DNA of 64,000 bases from Marinobacter sp. (GTDB lineage Bacteria; Pseudomonadota; Gammaproteobacteria; Pseudomonadales; Oleiphilaceae): assembly GCA_014359475.1 (NCBI GenBank), contig JACIZI010000011.1, positions 1 to 64,000 on the forward strand, given 5' to 3'. Below, piece by piece: positions 7,952-17,395 of the stretch. The translations under genes were made by a program, and so were the position numbers. Under the pieces are notes generated by a model. The model was given only the letters and a program-made list of their open reading frames with translations, did no database searches and was not told where the DNA came from. How positions within the stretch are numbered: position 1 is the stretch's first letter; each line of letters begins with the position of its first letter.

Positions 7952-9184
7952 TCAGGACTCAACCCCGGGCATGTCCAGTTCAAACGCACTGTGCAGCGCG
8001 CGAACGGCCAGCTCGAGATACTTTTCATCAATAACCACTGAAATCTTGATTTCCGAGGTGGAGATCATCTGGATATTGATGCCTTCATTCGACAGGGCTT
8101 CGAACATTTTTGTTGCAACCCCTGCGTGGGAGCGCATACCCACACCCACAATACTTACTTTAGCAATTTTACTGTCACCTGCTACCTCGCGGGCGCCGAG
8201 TGCCTCCCCGGTACGGGCAAGAATCTCCCGGGCACGCCTGAAGTCGTTGCGGTGCACAGTAAAGGTGAAGTCAGTATGATTGTCCGCGCCCACGTTCTGG
8301 ACAATCATGTCCACTTCCACGTTAGCATCGCTGACCGGCTTGAGGATTTTCAGTGCGCTGCCCGGAGTGTCGGGCACTCCGATGATGGTCAGCTTGGCTT
8401 CATCACGGTTAAAAGCAATGCCGGAGACAACCGGTTGTTCCATGGCGTTCTCATCCTCAAAAGTAATCAGGGTTCCCTCACCTTCGGTGAAACTGGACAG
8501 CACCCTGAGCGGAACATTGTACTTGCCTGCGAACTCCACCGCCCTGATCTGCAGGACCTTGGAGCCAAGGCTGGCCATTTCGATCATTTCTTCGAAGGTA
8601 ATCCGCGACAGTCGGCGGGCACCGTCCACCACCCGCGGATCGGTGGTATAAACACCATCCACGTCGGTATAGATCTGGCACTCGTCCGCCTTCAACGCCG
8701 CCGCCAGCGCCACAGCCGTGGTATCAGAACCACCCCGGCCCAGGGTAGTGATGTTACCGTTCTGGTCCACACCCTGGAAACCGGCCACCACGACCACTCG
8801 GCCGGCATCTAGGTCGGCACGCATGTTCTGCTCGTCGATCCGGGTAATCCGTGCCTTGGTATGTGCACTGTCGGTCAGAATCCGCACCTGGGAGCCGGTG
8901 TAGGAGCGGGCGTCTTTGCCGCGCTTCTGTAGTGCCATGGACAACAGGGCAATGGTCACCTGCTCACCGGTGGATACCAACACATCCATTTCCCGGGGTG
9001 TGGGCTCTTCCATGATTTCGTTTGCCAGGCTGATCAGCCGGTTGGTTTCACCGCTCATGGCAGAGACCACAACCACCACATCATGCCCTTCATCACGGAA
9101 GCGGCACACCCTGTCCGCAACCGCTTCAATGCGCTCGGTTGTCCCTACCGAGGTGCCACCAAATTTCTGAACCAACAGAGCCAT
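7952..9184 (-). CDS. lysC: Aspartokinase
   Basis: Aspartokinase phosphorylates aspartate in the first step of the Lys/Met/Thr (and diaminopimelate) pathway. The 410-residue protein has the N-terminal kinase fold with KFGGTSVG (7-14), the segment TTLGRGGSDTTAVALAAAL for ATP/Asp binding, and two C-terminal ACT domains (from about residue 265) for feedback control. This is the monofunctional Pseudomonas-type enzyme; no homoserine dehydrogenase domain is fused. It starts 27 bases beyond the alaS terminator and is followed by csrA after about 185 bases. Confidence 0.96.
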   Translation of the reverse strand: MALLVQKFGGTSVGTTERIEAVADRVCRFRDEGHDVVVVVSAMSGETNRLISLANEIMEEPTPREMDVLVSTGEQVTIALLSMALQKRGKDARSYTGSQVRILTDSAHTKARITRIDEQNMRADLDAGRVVVVAGFQGVDQNGNITTLGRGGSDTTAVALAAALKADECQIYTDVDGVYTTDPRVVDGARRLSRITFEEMIEMASLGSKVLQIRAVEFAGKYNVPLRVLSSFTEGEGTLITFEDENAMEQPVVSGIAFNRDEAKLTIIGVPDTPGSALKILKPVSDANVEVDMIVQNVGADNHTDFTFTVHRNDFRRAREILARTGEALGAREVAGDSKIAKVSIVGVGMRSHAGVATKMFEALSNEGINIQMISTSEIKISVVIDEKYLELAVRALHSAFELDMPGVES

Positions 9185-9210
9185 GATTTTCCCGATACCC
9201 GCAGCGGTAC

Positions 9211-9235
9211 AAAAAAGGCGGGACCCTGATCCCGC
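9211..9235 (-). terminator. Terminator between alaS and lysC
   Basis: On the minus strand GCGGGA (9230-9235) pairs with TCCCGC (9218-9223) and is followed by TTTTTT (9211-9216). A second hairpin, CGGGCAGA/TCTGCCCG at 9250-9275, precedes it. The pair separates alaS from lysC, yet it ends only 27 bases before the lysC start codon. Confidence 0.8.
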
Positions 9236-9291
9236 TCATCCATGCAAAACGGGCAGAATTATAAACATCTGCCCGCCCTTACAACAGTCGC

Positions 9292-11922
9292 TCAACTGAT
9301 ATTTTTACCCACCCAGCCCGGCACTCCTGCCAGGGCATCGGCCAGCTTCGACGGATCGTTACCCCCGCCCTGGGCCATATCCGGACGACCACCACCCTTG
9401 CCATCCACCTGGGCGGCCAGGTGCCTCATCAGGTCACCGGCGCGGATACGATCCGTGGCGCTCTTGGTCACGCCCGCCACCAGGGTAATTTTTCCGTCGG
9501 CCACACTGGCCAGCACAACCACCCCTTCACCCAGCTTGTTCTTGAGCTGGTCTGCGGTTTCCATCAGGGCCTTTCGGTCGGCACCTTGCAGTTCGGCCGC
9601 AACCACTTTCAGATCGCCAACATCCACTGCCGATGCGGCAAGATCACTGCCGGCAGAGCTGGCCAGCTTTGCCTTGAGGGCATCAATTTCCTTTTCCAGC
9701 TGACGGTTGCGGTCCAGGGTCTGCTGCACCCTGGCAAACACCGTATCCCGCCCGGCCTTGACCAGCTTTGCTGTCTCATCGAGGGTGCGCTCGGTTTCCT
9801 CGACCCATTCCAGAGCGCCCATTCCGGTGACCGCTTCAATGCGGCGGACTCCGGCAGAAATACCGCCTTCCGCGGTGATATGAAACAGCCCAATATCACC
9901 GGTGCGCGACACATGGGTACCCCCGCAAAGCTCCACTGAATACCCGTCGGTACCCATGCTGAGCACCCGCACCTCATCACCGTATTTTTCACCGAACAGG
10001 GCCATGGCGCCTTTTTCCCGGGCCCGCTCCATATCAGTGACTTCAATGTCTACCGGGGTGTTGGCCAGCACCTGTTCATTGACCTGACGCTCGATCTCCC
10101 GGAGCTGTTCCGGGGTAACCGCCTCGAAATGGGAGAAATCAAAACGCAGCTTGTCCGGATCCACCAGGGAACCTTTCTGGGTGACATGCTCGCCCAGAAT
10201 ATTACGCAGAGCAGCATGCAGCAGGTGGGTCGCGGAGTGGTTACGCTTAGTCCGCTCCCGACGTTCATGATCAATCCGCGCGTCCACATTCAGGCCGGGC
10301 AGGATTTCTCCCTCGATCACCGTGCCCACGTGAAGATGGTTATCACCTTCCTTGCGGGTGTCGGTCACCCTGAAGCGACCACCGCTCCAGGTCAGCAGCC
10401 CGGTATCCCCCACCTGACCACCGGATTCGGCGTAGAAGGGTGTGCGCTCCAGCACCACCACCGCTTCCTCGCCGGCCCGGGCGGTACGCTGTTCCTCGCC
10501 AACCAGTACGGTGCGCACGGCGCTCTGGTCATCCACATGGTCGTAACCGGTAAACTCGGTGCTGCCCTCAATGGACACGCCGGCGGCGTTGTAGTCGATG
10601 CCAAACTTGCTGGCCGCGCGGGCACGCTCCCGCTGCCGCTCCATGGCCTGTTCATAACCCTCGTAGTCCAGGGTCAGTCCACGCTCACGGGCAATATCAT
10701 TGGTCAGATCCACCGGAAAACCATAGGTGTCGTACAGGGTGAAAATGGTCTCACCGGGTATCACCGACCCTTCAAGCCCGGCAATATCCTGCTCCAGCAG
10801 GCGCAGCCCCTTGTCCAGAGTCTTGACGAACTGTTCTTCCTCCTGTTGCAGCACTTTTTCGATCTGCTTGCGGCTGCTCAGCAGTTCCGGATAAGCATCC
10901 CCCATCAGCTCAACCAGCGCGGCAGTCAGCTTGTAGAAGAAAGGCCCATTCGCGCCCAGCTTGTTGCCGTGGCGGGCAGCCCGCCGGATGATTCGGCGCA
11001 GCACAAAGCCGCGACCCTCATTGGAAGGCATCACCCCATCGGCAATCAGAAAAGCACAGGAGCGGATGTGGTCGGCCACTACCCTCAGGGAGGCCTCACT
11101 GGTATCCACGCCGCCCAGTATATCGGAGGCCGCGCGCAACAGGTCCTGGAAAAGATCAATCTCGTAGTTGCTGTGCACACCCTGCAGCACCGCAGTAATC
11201 CGCTCCAGCCCCATACCGGTATCCACCGACGGTTTGGGCAGGTTCAACATCTCGCCGTCGGCGGTACGGTTGTACTGCATGAACACGACGTTCCAGATCT
11301 CGATGTAACGGTCGCCGTCCTCTTCCGGGCTACCGGGAGGGCCACCGGCCACTTCCGGACCGTGGTCATAGAAGATTTCAGTACAGGGACCACAGGGACC
11401 AGTGTCGCCCATCTGCCAGAAGTTGTCGGAAGCGTAGCGTTCGCCCTTGTTGTCACCGATGCGGATAATCCGCTCCGCAGGCACGCCGATTTCCTTGTTC
11501 CAGATGTCATAGGCTTCGTCGTCGTCCGCGTAGACGGTTACCCAGAGCTTTTCCGTGGGCAGTTTCAGCCACTGGTTACCGGTCAGGAAGGTCCAGGCAA
11601 ACCGGATCGCTTCGCGCTTGAAATAATCGCCGAAACTGAAGTTGCCCAGCATTTCGAAAAAAGTATGATGCCGCGCGGTGTACCCGACATTTTCCAGGTC
11701 GTTATGCTTGCCACCGGCGCGAACACATTTCTGGGAACTCGTGGCCCGGGTGTACTCCCGTTGCTCCCGACCCAGAAAAACGTCCTTGAACTGGTTCATG
11801 CCGGCGTTGGTAAACAGGAGTGTCGGGTCGTCCGCCGGCACCAGCGAACTGCTCGGTACGATGGTGTGCCCCTGCTGCCGGAAATAATCGAGAAACGCCT
11901 GTCGCAACTCTGCGGTTTTCAT
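9292..11922 (-). CDS. alaS: Alanyl-tRNA synthetase
   Basis: AlaRS charges tRNA-Ala and edits mischarged Ser/Gly. The 876-residue product has the class II catalytic core at the N-terminus ([29 protein letters not shown], written here only to show the typical start, with [16 protein letters not shown] after it). The editing/zinc site [12 protein letters not shown] is near residue 561 and [13 protein letters not shown] near 667. The C-Ala domain ends with the glycine-rich [10 protein letters not shown] motif. Length is normal. Terminator hairpins follow it. Confidence 0.97.
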   Translation of the reverse strand: MKTAELRQAFLDYFRQQGHTIVPSSSLVPADDPTLLFTNAGMNQFKDVFLGREQREYTRATSSQKCVRAGGKHNDLENVGYTARHHTFFEMLGNFSFGDYFKREAIRFAWTFLTGNQWLKLPTEKLWVTVYADDDEAYDIWNKEIGVPAERIIRIGDNKGERYASDNFWQMGDTGPCGPCTEIFYDHGPEVAGGPPGSPEEDGDRYIEIWNVVFMQYNRTADGEMLNLPKPSVDTGMGLERITAVLQGVHSNYEIDLFQDLLRAASDILGGVDTSEASLRVVADHIRSCAFLIADGVMPSNEGRGFVLRRIIRRAARHGNKLGANGPFFYKLTAALVELMGDAYPELLSSRKQIEKVLQQEEEQFVKTLDKGLRLLEQDIAGLEGSVIPGETIFTLYDTYGFPVDLTNDIARERGLTLDYEGYEQAMERQRERARAASKFGIDYNAAGVSIEGSTEFTGYDHVDDQSAVRTVLVGEEQRTARAGEEAVVVLERTPFYAESGGQVGDTGLLTWSGGRFRVTDTRKEGDNHLHVGTVIEGEILPGLNVDARIDHERRERTKRNHSATHLLHAALRNILGEHVTQKGSLVDPDKLRFDFSHFEAVTPEQLREIERQVNEQVLANTPVDIEVTDMERAREKGAMALFGEKYGDEVRVLSMGTDGYSVELCGGTHVSRTGDIGLFHITAEGGISAGVRRIEAVTGMGALEWVEETERTLDETAKLVKAGRDTVFARVQQTLDRNRQLEKEIDALKAKLASSAGSDLAASAVDVGDLKVVAAELQGADRKALMETADQLKNKLGEGVVVLASVADGKITLVAGVTKSATDRIRAGDLMRHLAAQVDGKGGGRPDMAQGGGNDPSKLADALAGVPGWVGKNIS

Positions 11923-12003
11923 AGCCGTACAATACCTTCTGTTGCCCCTTTGGGGCCTGCGTTAAAGACACATGCTTACATGCAGAAGCAAATCCGCTAC
12001 TCT

Positions 12004-12086
12004 AGCAGCCTGTCGGATTTAAGGCTAATCTACTGCGCCGCTTCCCCGCCTTGCTCGCGACGATTGCTTAAGTCCGACAGGCTGCT
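12004..12086 (+). repeat. MITE-like inverted repeat R1 (deleted form)
   Basis: Twenty-base ends at 12004-12023 and 12067-12086 pair at 19 of 20 positions (AGCAGCCTGTCGGATTTAAG on the left). The interior begins GCTAATCTACTGCGCCG and ends CCTTGCTCGCGACGATTG. The same interior ends occur, in the opposite orientation, in the 164 bp copy at 14888-15051, so R1 looks like an internally deleted derivative. It lies between alaS and the RDD gene. Confidence 0.8.
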
Positions 12087-12133
12087 CGCAAACGCTCAGA
12101 TCAGAAAAAACGTGAAACCTGCCAGGAGACCCG

Positions 12134-12670
12134 ATGCCCAGACACTTCCACGATGCCGAGGAACTGCTCCCGCCCGCAACGTTGACCAGGCGCGCCCTGT
12201 CAATCATCTATGACGGCCTGATCAGCATCGCGGTGCTGCTGGTGACCAGCTGGGTCTACACCATGGCCGCCGGAGCCATGACCGGATGGGACGAATACCA
12301 GCGCAAGGCAGAGGCCGGCGAACTGGGTGGCAGTCCGGGGCTGACGTTCATGTCGTTCCTGGTGCTCTACCTGTTCTTTGCCTACTTCTGGACCCGGATC
12401 GGCCAGACCCTGGGTATGCAGGTGTGGCGGGTGCGCATCGAGAACCTGGATGGCACTCCGGTGAGCTGGACCCAGGCCCTGCTCCGCTATGTCACCGCCT
12501 CAGCCGTTGTCTTTCTTGCCCTGCTGGGCGGCTATTACCTGGGCGTGGTGACACTGCTGATTTCGATACCCGCCATCTTTGCCCTGTTCACTCCGATTAA
12601 TGGCCTGTCCGTTACCGACCGGGTATCCGGCAGCGTGGTGGTGCAAGTACCGAAGCCGGAAAAACGCTAA
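12134..12670 (+). CDS. RDD family membrane protein
   Basis: The 178-residue protein opens with the RDD signature region (LTRRALSIIYDGLISIAVLL, first membrane segment). Further membrane segments lie at about 74-93 and 122-150, with the conserved TLGMQVWRVRIENLDGTPVSW loop between them. RDD proteins are small integral membrane proteins of mostly unknown function; some have been linked to ion transport. It is convergent with lptG (12 bases between stops) and lies inside the block bounded by the two MITE-like repeats. Confidence 0.85.
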   Translation: MPRHFHDAEELLPPATLTRRALSIIYDGLISIAVLLVTSWVYTMAAGAMTGWDEYQRKAEAGELGGSPGLTFMSFLVLYLFFAYFWTRIGQTLGMQVWRVRIENLDGTPVSWTQALLRYVTASAVVFLALLGGYYLGVVTLLISIPAIFALFTPINGLSVTDRVSGSVVVQVPKPEKR

Positions 12671-12682
12671 CCGGCCGGCCGG

Positions 12683-13744
12683 TCAGCCTGCCCGTCGCAT
12701 CAGCCAGACCCCGATGGCTCCGTTGATCAGTATCGGCACCAGTATCGCCAGCACCGGGTTAAACCCGAACACGATACTCATAGGCCCCAGCAGGTCCTGC
12801 ATGTATTTGAACAAAAGCCCGACAATCAAGCCGGTAAACACCCGGAACCCCATGGTCACGGAACGCAGCGGACCAAAAACAAAGGAAATGGCGACCAACA
12901 CCATCACAGCCGTCCCCAGCGGCATCAGCAGCTTCTTCCAGAAAGCCAGCCAATAGACGGAGGCGTTCAGTTCCTGTTGGCCAAGGTAGCTGGCATAGGT
13001 GTAGAGCCCGCTGATGGAGAGATTTTCCGGCTTCACGATCAGCACACTCAGCACTTCCGGCGACAGGCCGGTATCCCAGATACGCTCGCTCTCCTGCACA
13101 CGCTCAGTACCCTGATCATCAACCAGCGTGGTGGTGACATTCTGCAGTAGCCACTGCCCCCGCTGATAGATGGCCCGTTCGGCAAAACTGGCGGATTCCA
13201 TCCATCGCTCACCGTCAAAACGGAACAGCGAAATACCATGCAGCACGCCACCAGGCTGCACCGCGTTTATATGGATAAAAGTGCTGCCCTCCCGGTGCCA
13301 GATCCCCCTGGCAGAAGCAATATTTTCACCCGCCCCTCTGGCCACGGCTTTTTCACTCTGGGCAATGCGCTCGGTCACCGGTGCAACGTATTCACCGATC
13401 ACCACCCCCAGAAGCACCACCACCAGTGCCGGCTTCATCGCCGACCAGGCAATACGCCTGAGCGAAACACCCGCGGCACGAATCACCGTCAGTTCCGAGG
13501 CGCTGGCCATGCTCCCCAGGCCGACCAGGCATCCCATAAAGGCACCCAGCGGCAGGTAATCATAAATCCGCCGGGGCAGGGTCAAGAATACGTGCCAGAG
13601 GGCCTGCAGGGTCTGGTAATCATTGCGCGAATCGTCCAACTCCTCAATGAACGCAAATACCAGATCAAGAGACAGCACCACGACCATGACAAGAAACATG
13701 GCACCACCCACGCTGGCCATCACATAACGATCAAGCTTGCGCAC
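12683..13744 (-). CDS. lptG: LPS export permease LptG
   Basis: LptG is one of the two permease subunits of the LptB2FG ABC transporter that extracts LPS from the inner membrane. The 353-residue reading starts at GTG 13744 (VRKLDRYVMASVGGAMFLV), the position expected for the family. An ATG further upstream would add 49 Cys/Gly-rich residues that are lptF in another frame. Membrane segments lie at both ends around a periplasmic beta-jellyroll. The start overlaps the lptF stop by 14 bases, so the two are translationally coupled. Confidence 0.93.
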   Translation of the reverse strand: MRKLDRYVMASVGGAMFLVMVVVLSLDLVFAFIEELDDSRNDYQTLQALWHVFLTLPRRIYDYLPLGAFMGCLVGLGSMASASELTVIRAAGVSLRRIAWSAMKPALVVVLLGVVIGEYVAPVTERIAQSEKAVARGAGENIASARGIWHREGSTFIHINAVQPGGVLHGISLFRFDGERWMESASFAERAIYQRGQWLLQNVTTTLVDDQGTERVQESERIWDTGLSPEVLSVLIVKPENLSISGLYTYASYLGQQELNASVYWLAFWKKLLMPLGTAVMVLVAISFVFGPLRSVTMGFRVFTGLIVGLLFKYMQDLLGPMSIVFGFNPVLAILVPILINGAIGVWLMRRAG

Positions 13745-14864
13745 GGCTGGCCTCCCTGTTCCGCCTGCGCCGCTGCAGCCAGGCAGGTCCGAATTGCAGC
13801 CACAACCCGAGACCAAGAAACAGGCCGTGCACCCAGAACATGCCAATCCACTGAGGCACCTTCTGTTCCGCCAGCGCATTCCGGGCGACAATCAGCAACC
13901 CAAGATAGGTGATATACACAAGCATGGCCGGCAACAGATGGAAGAACCGGCCCTGACGGGGATTGACCCGGCTCAGAGGCACTGCCAGCAAGGTGACAAT
14001 CGGCACAATCAGGGGCAGGGAAATCCGCCAGTGCAACAGGGCGCGCTGTCCGGGATCGTCCGACGACCACAGGGCTGCCGTGCTGACAGCCTCTTCCACA
14101 TGACGTTCACTGGCATCCGTTCCTTCAATACGCAAGCCATAAGCTCCGAATTCGGTTACCTGATAATCCCGCTGGCCAGGCACCCCCTGGAAGCGGGCAC
14201 CTTTCTCCAGTACCAGAAAACGATCACCGCTCTTACCCGCCACACGCTGGACACCGGACTCAGCGGCAATGATGCTCAGGCCACGGTCTGCGTCACCAAA
14301 CTCGGCAATAAAGACCCCCTGCAGTTCACGGCGATCACCACTCAGACCTTCAACGTAGGTCACCCGTTTACCTGAGGACAGGGGCTGGAACCGCCCGGGA
14401 ACCAGCAGCTCGAACTCGGTGGCCTGACGCTGCTGATTAAAAATATCCTCCACTTTCTGCATGCCCCAGGGAGATGCCCAGAGACTCATGGCACCGACAA
14501 TGGCCATTACCAGGGTACTGGTCAACAACGTCTGTCCCAGGATCTGCCGGTCACTGACGCCGCAGGCGAACAGCACCGTCATCTCGCTTTCCAGGTACAT
14601 GCGCCCGTAGGCCAGCAAAATCCCGATAAAGAAGCCCAGTGGCAGGATCAGCTCCAGAAAGCCGGGAAAACGATAGGCCATGACCTGGAAGAGAACATCG
14701 GCGGCCAACTCCCCCTCTGCGGCACTGGCCAGATACTTGATAAACCGACCACTCATGAACACCAGCAGCAATACGCCGGAAACAGCAATCATGCTGACCA
14801 TGGTCTGGCGTGCCATATAACGGAATACGATGCTCAAAAACGGTCTCACTGTCAGCAGAGTCAA
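13731..14864 (-). CDS. lptF: LPS export permease LptF
   Basis: LptF is the partner permease of LptG in LPS transport. It has the typical N-terminal IVFRYMARQTMVSMIAVSGV, the segment YLESEMTVLFACGVS, a periplasmic domain and three C-terminal membrane segments. The listed start is a TTG. A second TTG, giving SIVFRYMARQ, would match the usual family start more closely, and I see no strong ribosome binding site to decide. It diverges from pepA, with a MITE-like repeat in the spacer, as does the conserved lptFG//pepA arrangement. Confidence 0.93.
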   Translation of the reverse strand: MTLLTVRPFLSIVFRYMARQTMVSMIAVSGVLLLVFMSGRFIKYLASAAEGELAADVLFQVMAYRFPGFLELILPLGFFIGILLAYGRMYLESEMTVLFACGVSDRQILGQTLLTSTLVMAIVGAMSLWASPWGMQKVEDIFNQQRQATEFELLVPGRFQPLSSGKRVTYVEGLSGDRRELQGVFIAEFGDADRGLSIIAAESGVQRVAGKSGDRFLVLEKGARFQGVPGQRDYQVTEFGAYGLRIEGTDASERHVEEAVSTAALWSSDDPGQRALLHWRISLPLIVPIVTLLAVPLSRVNPRQGRFFHLLPAMLVYITYLGLLIVARNALAEQKVPQWIGMFWVHGLFLGLGLWLQFGPAWLQRRRRNREASRAQA

Positions 14865-14887
14865 AGGATCAGAGTGCTGCGTATTCT

Positions 14888-15051
14888 AGCAGCCTGTCGG
14901 GCTTAAGTAATCGTCGCGAGCAAGGTGGAAAAGCGAGCGCAGATTTTCTGGATTTTGAGGCGCATAGTGGTTCTATGCAACGAAAAAGCCGGGAAATATG
15001 AGCCGCTTCCCCACCGGCGCAGTAGATTAGCCTTAAGTCCGACAGGCTGCC
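14888..15051 (-). repeat. MITE-like inverted repeat R2 (long form)
   Basis: Twenty-base ends at 14888-14907 and 15032-15051 are nearly perfect inverted repeats of the same sequence as R1. The 124-base interior contains GGCGCATAGTGGTTCTATGC-like sequence with no reading frame long enough for a transposase. R2 lies in the lptF/pepA divergent spacer and is inverted relative to R1. Confidence 0.8.
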
Positions 15052-15184
15052 AGGCAACCTTGGCAGTGAATGACAGTATAAACGGCACGCTGCACCCCAC
15101 CGGATCCGCTTGATATTCATGGTATGCTGTGGGAAAACCAGCGGTTGCTGCATCAACCCCCACTCTTTACATCCAGGAGTCGTC

Positions 15185-16675
15185 ATGAACTTCAGCCTCA
15201 GCAGTAAAGCCCTTACCAGCACCAAAGCCGACTGTCTGGTGGTTGGTATCCCCGAAAAAGGAGACTGGCCGGAATCCACCATCCAGGCCGACAAGGCGCT
15301 GGACGGCATGATCAGCCGTTTGCAGAAAGACGGCGACATTACCGGCAAAAACGGCAGCACACTTTTACTGCCCCTGACCGGTCAGCCCTGGGGCCGCCTG
15401 CTCCTGGTCGGCACCGGCAAAAACGACGATCGCAACCTGGTCGCTTACCGCACGGCACTGGCTGCAGCAATATCCGCCATCAAAGAGGGCGCGGCAAAAC
15501 ATGTCCTGCTGACGCTGTCCGACACCCCGGCCACCGGCGCAACCCAGAGCGGCAGCGAAAAAGGTCGCCTGAACCTGATCGGCCGCACCCTGGAAGAACA
15601 GCTATACACCTTCAGTGAATACAAGAGCGAGCAGCCACCTGAACGAAAGCTCAACAAGGTGACCGTTACCGCCAGCGGCGCCGGCAAGGAGCTGAAAGGT
15701 GCCTTTAACCTGGGCCTGGCCACCGGCCGTGGCATGAACTACACCCGGGACCTGGGCAACACTCCGCCCAACATCTGCCACCCGGCCTGGCTGGCCGACC
15801 AGGCCAAGAAGCTGGCCAAGGAGCACGACTGCATCAAGACCGAAGTGTTTGATGAAAAACAGCTCAAAAAAATGGGTATGAACACCATCCTGGCCGTGGG
15901 CCAGGGCAGCAGCCAGCCACCGCGCCTGATCGTCATGGAATACCGGGGCGGCAACCCCAAAGACAAGCCCCAGGTACTGGTGGGCAAAGGCATCACCTTC
16001 GACACCGGTGGTATCAGCCTCAAGCCGGGTGCCGGAATGGATGAAATGAAATACGACATGGGCGGCTCCGCCAGCGTCTTCGGCACCATGAAAGTACTGG
16101 CTGAAACCAGACCCAAAATCAACGTCATTGCCGTCGTGGCCGCCGCCGAAAACATGCCGGATGGCAGCGCCTGCCGCCCGGGCGACATCATCAAGACGTA
16201 CTCCGGCCAGACCGTGGAAATCCTCAACACCGATGCCGAAGGCCGGCTGGTACTGTGCGATGCCCTCGCCTACGTCAAGAAATACGACCCCGCCGCCGTC
16301 ATCGACATGGCCACCCTCACCGGTGCCTGCATCATCGCACTGGGTCACCATGCCTCCGGCCTGCTGGCCAACAATGACGAACTGGCCGACGAACTGATCG
16401 CCGCCGGCGAACGTACCGGCGACCGCGCCTGGCGACTGCCTTTGTGGGAAGAATATCAAAGCCTGCTGGACAGCAACTTCGCCGACATGCAGAACATCGG
16501 TGATCGCTCCGCCGGCACCATCACCGCTGCCTGCTTCCTGTCCCGCTTCGCCAAAGAGTACCGTTGGGCCCACCTGGACATCGCCGGCACCGCCTGGAAC
16601 TCCGGCAAGGCAAAGGGAGCCACCGGCCGCCCGGTACCCCTGCTGGTCGACTACCTGATGTCCCATGCCGGATAA
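15185..16675 (+). CDS. pepA: Leucyl aminopeptidase PepA
   Basis: PepA is a hexameric dizinc M17 aminopeptidase; in several bacteria it also binds DNA and assists recombination or regulation. The 496-residue product has the metal/active-site motif NTDAEGRL (about 346-353) and VGKGITFDTGGISLKPG. The frame extends upstream to 15110, but ATG 15185 has a good AGGAG ribosome binding site and gives the family's normal start MNFSLSSKALTSTKADC. It overlaps holC by 11 bases, the conserved order. Confidence 0.96.
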   Translation: MNFSLSSKALTSTKADCLVVGIPEKGDWPESTIQADKALDGMISRLQKDGDITGKNGSTLLLPLTGQPWGRLLLVGTGKNDDRNLVAYRTALAAAISAIKEGAAKHVLLTLSDTPATGATQSGSEKGRLNLIGRTLEEQLYTFSEYKSEQPPERKLNKVTVTASGAGKELKGAFNLGLATGRGMNYTRDLGNTPPNICHPAWLADQAKKLAKEHDCIKTEVFDEKQLKKMGMNTILAVGQGSSQPPRLIVMEYRGGNPKDKPQVLVGKGITFDTGGISLKPGAGMDEMKYDMGGSASVFGTMKVLAETRPKINVIAVVAAAENMPDGSACRPGDIIKTYSGQTVEILNTDAEGRLVLCDALAYVKKYDPAAVIDMATLTGACIIALGHHASGLLANNDELADELIAAGERTGDRAWRLPLWEEYQSLLDSNFADMQNIGDRSAGTITAACFLSRFAKEYRWAHLDIAGTAWNSGKAKGATGRPVPLLVDYLMSHAG

Positions 16676-17165
16676 CAGCCCGGCCAACAACACCCCCGGC
16701 GATAATGCCGGGGGTGCGAACGACCAGAACCAGCGCTACTGGTTCCACATCCTGTCCGGGCCCACGCCCTCTGCCAGAAACCTGCACGCCGTCAAACTGG
16801 TGGACAAAGCCTGGCAACAGGGTGATCGCGTCTGCGTCGTCTGCGACACCATGCAACAGGCCCGGGAACTGGACGATCTACTGTGGAACTTCGCCCCCGA
16901 AGCCTTCATCCCCCACACCACCGTCCCCGACACCGACACCACCTGCACCGATCCCGTCGGCATTCTGCTGTGCCCACCGGCTGCCGAAGACTGGGACACT
17001 GTCATCATCCTCTCTGCCACCCTCCCGGCGCATGCCGACCGCTTCAAACGCCTGGCCCTGGTGGCCCATAACGACCCGGCGGTCCTCAACCAGGCCCGCG
17101 CACACTACAGGCAACTTCGGGCGCTGGGGATTGAGCCTCGGGTGCATGATTTGCGGAAGCGGTGA
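16665..17165 (+). CDS. holC: DNA polymerase III chi subunit HolC
   Basis: HolC (chi) binds SSB and links it to the clamp loader through psi. The 166-residue protein has an extra ~22-residue polar N-terminus, then YWFHILSGPTPSARNLHAVKLVDKAWQQGDRVCVVC, matching the chi fold. The helical and strand pattern continues to VGILLCPPAAEDWDTVI, and it ends with the typical NDPAVLNQARAHYRQLRALG region. Its ATG overlaps the end of pepA. It is followed by a long palindrome and then valS; pepA-holC-valS is a conserved string. Confidence 0.9.
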   Translation: MPDNSPANNTPGDNAGGANDQNQRYWFHILSGPTPSARNLHAVKLVDKAWQQGDRVCVVCDTMQQARELDDLLWNFAPEAFIPHTTVPDTDTTCTDPVGILLCPPAAEDWDTVIILSATLPAHADRFKRLALVAHNDPAVLNQARAHYRQLRALGIEPRVHDLRKR

Positions 17166-17202
17166 TAGTTGGACCGGCCTTTTGCAGGACTGCCGGATGG
17201 GT

Positions 17203-17303
17203 GGGGGTGCGGGGTGGTGGTGTCTATTTCCCTTGGGAAAAGAACTCGCTTCGCCCAGACACCTTTTCCTGGCGGGAAATAGACACCACCACCCCGCACC
17301 CCC
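17203..17303. repeat. Long palindromic element B with perfect 30 bp arms
   Basis: Bases 17203-17232 and 17274-17303 are perfect 30 bp inverted repeats (arm begins GGGGGTGCGGGGTGGTGGTG). The 41-base spacer has a minor GGGAAAAG/CTTTTCCT pairing. It lies between holC and valS. The spacer lacks the core seen in the other three palindromes, and there is no T-run, so it is not a standard terminator. Confidence 0.85.
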
Positions 17304-17395
17304 TCCCCCACCGTTCGCCGAGAACCCAAGGACCATGTATAATCGTGCGTCTCAAATTTCCCTTGTGAATCAACCAACGGTCACTGCAGAAACCC

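Noticed and set aside
10129-12213. 694-codon open frame on the plus strand
   Set aside because: Antisense to alaS, which has all synthetase motifs and correct length; the plus frame has no recognisable domain or RBS.
13745-13891. N-terminal extension of LptG by 49 residues
   Set aside because: Cys/Gly-rich sequence lying over lptF in another frame; the GTG at 13744 matches the family start.
15602-16693. 363-codon open frame on the minus strand
   Set aside because: Antisense shadow of pepA, with no RBS and no domain.
17199-17312. Palindrome B as a T-box or riboswitch for valS
   Set aside because: No T-box sequence, specifier loop or antiterminator is visible; T-box control of valS is not expected in gammaproteobacteria.
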